64,000 nt of DNA from Acidimicrobiales bacterium. GTDB taxonomy: Bacteria; Actinomycetota; Acidimicrobiia; Acidimicrobiales; CADCSY01. A program made the position numbers and the translations under genes. Numbering within the stretch: the stretch's first letter is position 1; every line of letters begins with the position of its first letter. This document shows positions 60,382-64,000 of this stretch, piece after piece. The notes under the pieces were generated by a model, which saw nothing but the letters and a program-made list of their open reading frames with translations, was not told the DNA's origin and ran no database searches. The DNA lies in NCBI GenBank assembly GCA_030446545.1, contig JAUJNB010000004.1, positions 62,372-126,371 on the forward strand. The letters are read 5' to 3'.

Positions 60382-61754
60382 GCACCATCGAAGGGTTGCG
60401 AGCCCGAGCCCGGGGCCCGGTGATCGGCCCCGACGACGACGGGTACGACGAGCACCGCACCGTCTACAACGCCATGCACGACCGCCGACCGGCGGTCATC
60501 GTGCGCTGCGCCGATGCAGCCGACGTCATCGCCGCCGTTCATCACGCCCGGGAGAACGATCTCGATCTGGCCGTGCGCGGTGGTGGTCACAGCGTGCCGG
60601 GGTTCGGCACGTGCACAGGAGGCGTAGTGGTCGACCTCTCTCCCATGCGCAACGTCAGCGTCGACCCGGTCAAGAGAACGGCTCGTGCCGGCGGCGGCGC
60701 CACGTGGGGTGATTTCGACCACGCCACCCACGGGTTCGGACTGGCCACCACCGGCGGCATCATCTCGACCACGGGGGTCGGCGGTCTCACGCTCGGAGGC
60801 GGCATCGGGTACCTGACGCGAGGCCACGGACTGTCGATCGACAACCTCCTCTCGGCCGACGTGGTGACGGCGGACGGCCGCCAGGTGACCGCCAGCGACT
60901 ATCAGCACGAGGATCTCTTCTGGGCCCTGCAGGGCGGTGGCGGGAACTTCGGCGTGGTCACCGCCTTGGAGTTCCAGCTCCACGAGTGCGACACCATCGT
61001 CGGGGGGCCGCTCTTCTACGAGGTCGACGACGCCGAGGCGGTCCTGCAGCTCTACCGCGAGTACATCGACAGCGCTCCCGAGCAACTGGGTTGCTTCTTC
61101 GCCTGGCAGATCGCGCCGCCGCTGCCCTTCGTGCCCGAGAACCGGGTGGGTGACCTCTTCTGCGCCATGGTGACGTGTTGGAACGGTCCCCTCGACAAGG
61201 CTGAAGCGGTCATGAAGCCGCTCCGGGACGTCGCCGAGGTCAAGGCCGAGCACGTCGGTCCCATGCCCTACCCGGCGCTCAACGGCGCGTTCGACGGCTT
61301 GGTCCCTCCCGGGCTCCAGCACTACTGGAAGGCGGACTTCGTCACCGAGCTCAGCGACGACGCCATCCGAGCCCACATCGAGCACGGGAAGAAGACGCCG
61401 GTGGTCAACTCGACCATGCACCTCTACCCGATCAACGGGGCGGTGCAGCGAGTGAGCACCGACGAGACGGCCTTTGGCCATCGCGACAAGAAGTTCGCGG
61501 CGGTGATCGCCGGCATGTGGCCGGACCCGGCCGACAACGAGGCCAACACCCAATGGGTGCGGGACTACTACGCCGGGATCCATCCCCACTCGGGCAGCGA
61601 CGGCGGCTACGTCAACTTCATGGCCGAGGACGATGCCCACCGGACCGAGGCCAACTTCGGGCGCAACTACGGCCGCCTGGCCGAGGTGAAGGCCGCCTGG
61701 GACCCGGACAACCTCTTCCACCTCAACCAGAACATCAAGCCGGCATCACGCTAG
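60378..61754 (+). CDS. FAD-binding berberine-bridge-type oxidoreductase
   Basis: A 458-residue flavoprotein of the FAD_binding_4/BBE family. LAVRGGGHSVPGFG (65-78) contains His71, the expected covalent 8-alpha-histidyl FAD site. TTGVGGLTLGGGIGYLTR is the second FAD-binding block; a Cys that forms a second covalent link in some members is missing, so attachment is probably mono-covalent. YWKADFVTELSDDAIRAHI and the C-terminal NYGRLAEVKAAWDPDNLFHL with NQNI are typical of the BBE domain. These enzymes oxidise sugars or alcohols, or carry out cyclisations; the substrate is unknown. A good ribosome site (GACAGGAGGAG) lies within the end of the regulator gene. Confidence 0.9.
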   Translation: MSTIEGLRARARGPVIGPDDDGYDEHRTVYNAMHDRRPAVIVRCADAADVIAAVHHARENDLDLAVRGGGHSVPGFGTCTGGVVVDLSPMRNVSVDPVKRTARAGGGATWGDFDHATHGFGLATTGGIISTTGVGGLTLGGGIGYLTRGHGLSIDNLLSADVVTADGRQVTASDYQHEDLFWALQGGGGNFGVVTALEFQLHECDTIVGGPLFYEVDDAEAVLQLYREYIDSAPEQLGCFFAWQIAPPLPFVPENRVGDLFCAMVTCWNGPLDKAEAVMKPLRDVAEVKAEHVGPMPYPALNGAFDGLVPPGLQHYWKADFVTELSDDAIRAHIEHGKKTPVVNSTMHLYPINGAVQRVSTDETAFGHRDKKFAAVIAGMWPDPADNEANTQWVRDYYAGIHPHSGSDGGYVNFMAEDDAHRTEANFGRNYGRLAEVKAAWDPDNLFHLNQNIKPASR

Positions 61755-62033
61755 AGGCCGCCTGCCTCCCCGCATCCCGGGAGGACCCACCGCCTGGCTC
61801 TGTCGAACGCAGTCACCAACTGCGAGGCACCGCTCCTCTGATCGCTGATCGACGGTCAAGCAACCCCAGGCCCTACCAGGCCACCGGACGGCAGGTCATG
61901 GTCGCAGTGCTCGACGCCAACCCGCTCGGCGGGGACGTGAACGGCTCGGGAGGCTGATCGAAGAGGCCCAGTAGCAACGCGCGCCTCGTTGCTCGCCGGT
62001 CGCCGGACGCGGCCACCGTTACCGTGGATCACG
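61755..62033. other. Intergenic region before the helicase gene
   Basis: A 279-base gap with no convincing gene. A 19-codon open frame at 61898-61957 (MVAVLDANPLGGDVNGSGG) is a poor candidate. It should contain the promoter of the helicase gene. Base composition changes just after it, which may mark the edge of an accessory island. Confidence 0.5.
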
Positions 62034-64000
62034 ATGTCCGCGAGTGCCCCAGACCAGGCGCAGAGAATTCTGCTCGCCCTCGCGGATCTCGCGCCGTCGG
62101 GTGAGCAGCGAACGGTGGCCCTGAGCGTTCCGACCGAATGGTTCCGATGGCTGGATGCCGCCTCGGTGCGCCTGTTCGTTCCCCGCCCCTACTACGAAGG
62201 CACCGGGACGGCCGCCGAGGCCATCCGTCGCTTCGCCACACCGGAGGAGGCGGCGATGCGCTTTGCGTCCGTCGACCGCACCTTCGCCGAGCGTCTCGCC
62301 AGCGTTGACCAGTTGCGGCCGGAACAGCGATCGCTCAGGGTTGGATGGTTGTTCGTCGCAGGCCGAATGAAGGACCATTCGGCGCGCGTCAGGCGTGTGC
62401 TCCACCCTCTTGTGACCGTCCCCGTTCGCGTCGACCGCGCGCCAGGTTGGGGGCCTGCTCGCCTTCGTCCCGCCGGGGACGTCGAGGTCTCCGAACTCAT
62501 CGAAGACCGCCAAGAGCGCTACCGGTTGGAAGGCCAGATCCAGCTCGGCGGCGGCGCCTTGGACGGCATGAACGACGTCACGATCCCGCCCGCGCTCCTC
62601 GCACGGCTCGACCATCTCCAGCAATTCGCTCGATCTGTGGCGAGCGCCGCCCGACTTCCAGCGTCGCTGGTCGTGCCGGCCACCGACGGCCCCGAGAAGT
62701 TGATGACCGCGAAAGGCCTGGTGATTGTTGCGGGTGTCGGTGTCTTCGCAACACATGAGACGGGCACGGCGAGCAGAGCAGGATCCCTTCGCGCCTGGGC
62801 AGCGAGCCCTCTCTCGGAATGGACCGCCTTCCACGCGCTGTACCTCGACGCCGATCCGCCCGCGGTCGCCAACCCCGAGCACTCGGTCACGGTGGAGTCG
62901 CCGTACCTGCTGACGCCCGCACAGCGCGACGCGATCATCCGAAGCCGTCGAGAGCACATCACGGTCGTCTCGGGAGCTCCCGGCACCGGAAAGTCGCACA
63001 CCGTCGTCTCCATCGCGTGCGACGCGCTCAGCCGAGGTGAAAGCGTGCTTGTCGCGGCGAAGTCCGACGCAACGGTCGACGCACTCCTCGACCTCTTCGA
63101 GCGTTCGCCCGGTCCAGATCCCGTCGTGTTCGGTTCGAGCGAACGTCGTGAGGCCTTGGCCAATCGTCTGGCAGCCGGCCAGCTGCAGCCGATCTCGGAC
63201 AACGCAGTACGCGGAGCACGCGCCGCGCACGAGCGTGCTCGCGATGACGAACGGTCCCTCCGCCAGCGCATAGCCGATCAGCTGGGTGCAGAGGAGTTGG
63301 TGACGCGGTCCGGTGCGAGCCAGGACCGGGCTCGGCGCGATGCGCCGGGCTTCTTCGACCCCGCCACGGACCTCGTCGAGGTGGAGCGGGTACTGGACGC
63401 GGCGCTCAGCCCCGCACGCGGTTGGTGGCGGGGTCGTCGACGGCGACGGTACCAGCGTTCCCTGCTCGCCTCGGCGCGCGCATCCGCTGATGTGCCGCTC
63501 GTCCAGCTCACCGAAGCTCTGCGGGTAGCGCGCGCCACCCACGTCGCGTCTCGGCTCGTCGTCGACGGAGGCCTGGAGATCGGCGGCGCGTGGACGGACC
63601 TACGAGACCTCAACGACCGAGCCCGTCGAGCGACAGCCGAATGGCTCGCCGCCGATAGCCGGTCCGACGAGCGGCTCAACCGAGCGACACTTCCGACGGT
63701 GGCAGCCCTCGCCACTGCCCTCCGGAGCGGTCGAGCAGCGCGGCGGGATCAGCTCAGCCGGCTCGACCGGAGGCTCACACGGGCCCTGCCGCTGTGGGTT
63801 GGGTCGCTTCCCGACATCGACGACCTGTTGCCCGCCGTGAGCGGGTTCTTCGATCTCGTCATCCTCGACGAGGCATCGTCCATCGACCAATCGCTCGCCG
63901 TGCCCGGTCTCCTCCGTGCCCGTCGAGGGGTCATTGTTGGCGACCCACAGCAGCTTCGCCATGTGTCCTTCCTCTCCGACGAGCGGCTCAGGAGCGTCAT
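62034..64000 (+). CDS. Superfamily 1 DNA/RNA helicase-like AAA protein (runs off the window)
   Basis: The frame is open from the ATG at 62034 to the right edge, at least 655 residues. The first 310 residues are an N-terminal region without a known signature. SGAPGTGKSHTVVSIACDAL (about 313-332) is Walker A, followed by SVLVAAKSDATVDALLDLF, motif Ia of superfamily 1 helicases. FDLVILDEASSIDQSLAVPG near 610 is the DE-x-x Walker B, and VIVGDPQQLRHVSFLSDERL is motif III (GDPxQL). This resembles Upf1-like AAA_11/AAA_12 helicases seen in several defence systems and in nuclease-helicase fusions. Codons such as CGA and TTG are commoner than in neighbouring genes, hinting at transfer. The C terminus and any nuclease lie outside the window. 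Confidence 0.85.
   Translation, partial: MSASAPDQAQRILLALADLAPSGEQRTVALSVPTEWFRWLDAASVRLFVPRPYYEGTGTAAEAIRRFATPEEAAMRFASVDRTFAERLASVDQLRPEQRSLRVGWLFVAGRMKDHSARVRRVLHPLVTVPVRVDRAPGWGPARLRPAGDVEVSELIEDRQERYRLEGQIQLGGGALDGMNDVTIPPALLARLDHLQQFARSVASAARLPASLVVPATDGPEKLMTAKGLVIVAGVGVFATHETGTASRAGSLRAWAASPLSEWTAFHALYLDADPPAVANPEHSVTVESPYLLTPAQRDAIIRSRREHITVVSGAPGTGKSHTVVSIACDALSRGESVLVAAKSDATVDALLDLFERSPGPDPVVFGSSERREALANRLAAGQLQPISDNAVRGARAAHERARDDERSLRQRIADQLGAEELVTRSGASQDRARRDAPGFFDPATDLVEVERVLDAALSPARGWWRGRRRRRYQRSLLASARASADVPLVQLTEALRVARATHVASRLVVDGGLEIGGAWTDLRDLNDRARRATAEWLAADSRSDERLNRATLPTVAALATALRSGRAARRDQLSRLDRRLTRALPLWVGSLPDIDDLLPAVSGFFDLVILDEASSIDQSLAVPGLLRARRGVIVGDPQQLRHVSFLSDERLRSV

Noticed and set aside
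61898-61957. A 19-codon frame MVAVLDANPLGGDVNGSGG resembling the start of a PIN-domain protein
   Set aside because: It stops at once, lacks the rest of the domain and has no ribosome site; too short to call even a remnant.
62019-63542. A 507-codon minus-strand open frame opposite the helicase
   Set aside because: The plus strand shows helicase motifs in order; the minus-strand frame has no recognisable motif and a biased composition.

Overview
The window looks like chromosome of a high-GC actinobacterium. Lineage markers are CrgA next to an anthranilate/PABA synthase glutaminase, an actinobacterial-type HemQ, a class E sortase, Ku, LmeA/DUF2993, DUF3263, DUF3618, GpgS, many GTG starts and 1-4 base stop/start overlaps. 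The family mix would suit Acidimicrobiia or a relative, but that placement is inference. There is no rRNA, CRISPR array, insertion sequence or recognisable prophage; one tRNA-Thr(UGU) gene is present.

Region 1 (1-20.4 kb) is a cell-surface polysaccharide locus. It holds GT-C type and DUF2142 membrane proteins, GT4 and GT2 glycosyltransferases, a Wzm/Wzt-type ABC exporter, a GtrA-like flippase, sugar-nucleotide enzymes (RmlD, RmlB, RmlC, a GDP-mannose 4,6-dehydratase and a GDP-mannose 3,5-epimerase-like protein) and an unusual STELLO/RGP-like glycosyltransferase translationally coupled to a GT2 enzyme. By eye, the block at about 10.4-14.7 kb is richer in A/T than its surroundings and may be an acquired cassette. 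The membrane protein cut by the left edge and the one at 11.4 kb are paralogues.

Region 2 (20.4-36.3 kb) is mostly housekeeping: PabA/TrpG, CrgA, Ku, an S9 peptidase, LmeA, LarE, a branched-chain amino-acid type ABC system (LivJ, LivH, a LivM-LivG fusion, LivF), HemQ, FdhD and a SpoIID/LytB-domain protein.

Region 3 (36.3-45.4 kb) carries groEL behind a perfect CIRCE operator, then a compatible-solute set (gpgS, glycerate kinase, otsA, otsB), with a BtuF-like cobalamin-binding gene and an AI-2E family transporter gene between them. About 36.5-40.1 kb contains a cluster of gene-breaking lesions: a 28-bp tandem duplication that frameshifts groEL, a damaged gpgS 3' end, four frame changes in the btuF-like gene and a probable frameshift in the AI-2E tail. 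Intact genes flank the cluster. Either this stretch is poorly assembled or it is a local zone of decay.

Region 4 (45.4-57.1 kb) is an envelope and surface region: a LytR_C protein, DUF3263, tRNA-Thr, a three-gene set (repeat-rich helical protein, holin-X-like protein, DUF3618), a STAS anti-sigma antagonist, a fibronectin III protein coupled to a class E sortase, a complete tadZ-A-B-C-flp-tadE pilus operon, a 24-residue membrane microprotein and RsgA.

Region 5 (57.1-64 kb) has a 1071-residue SARP/BTAD-AAA-TPR regulator translationally coupled to a berberine-bridge-type flavoprotein, followed by a superfamily 1 helicase open to the right edge. Its codon choice differs from the rest of the window and may mark the start of an accessory or defence island.
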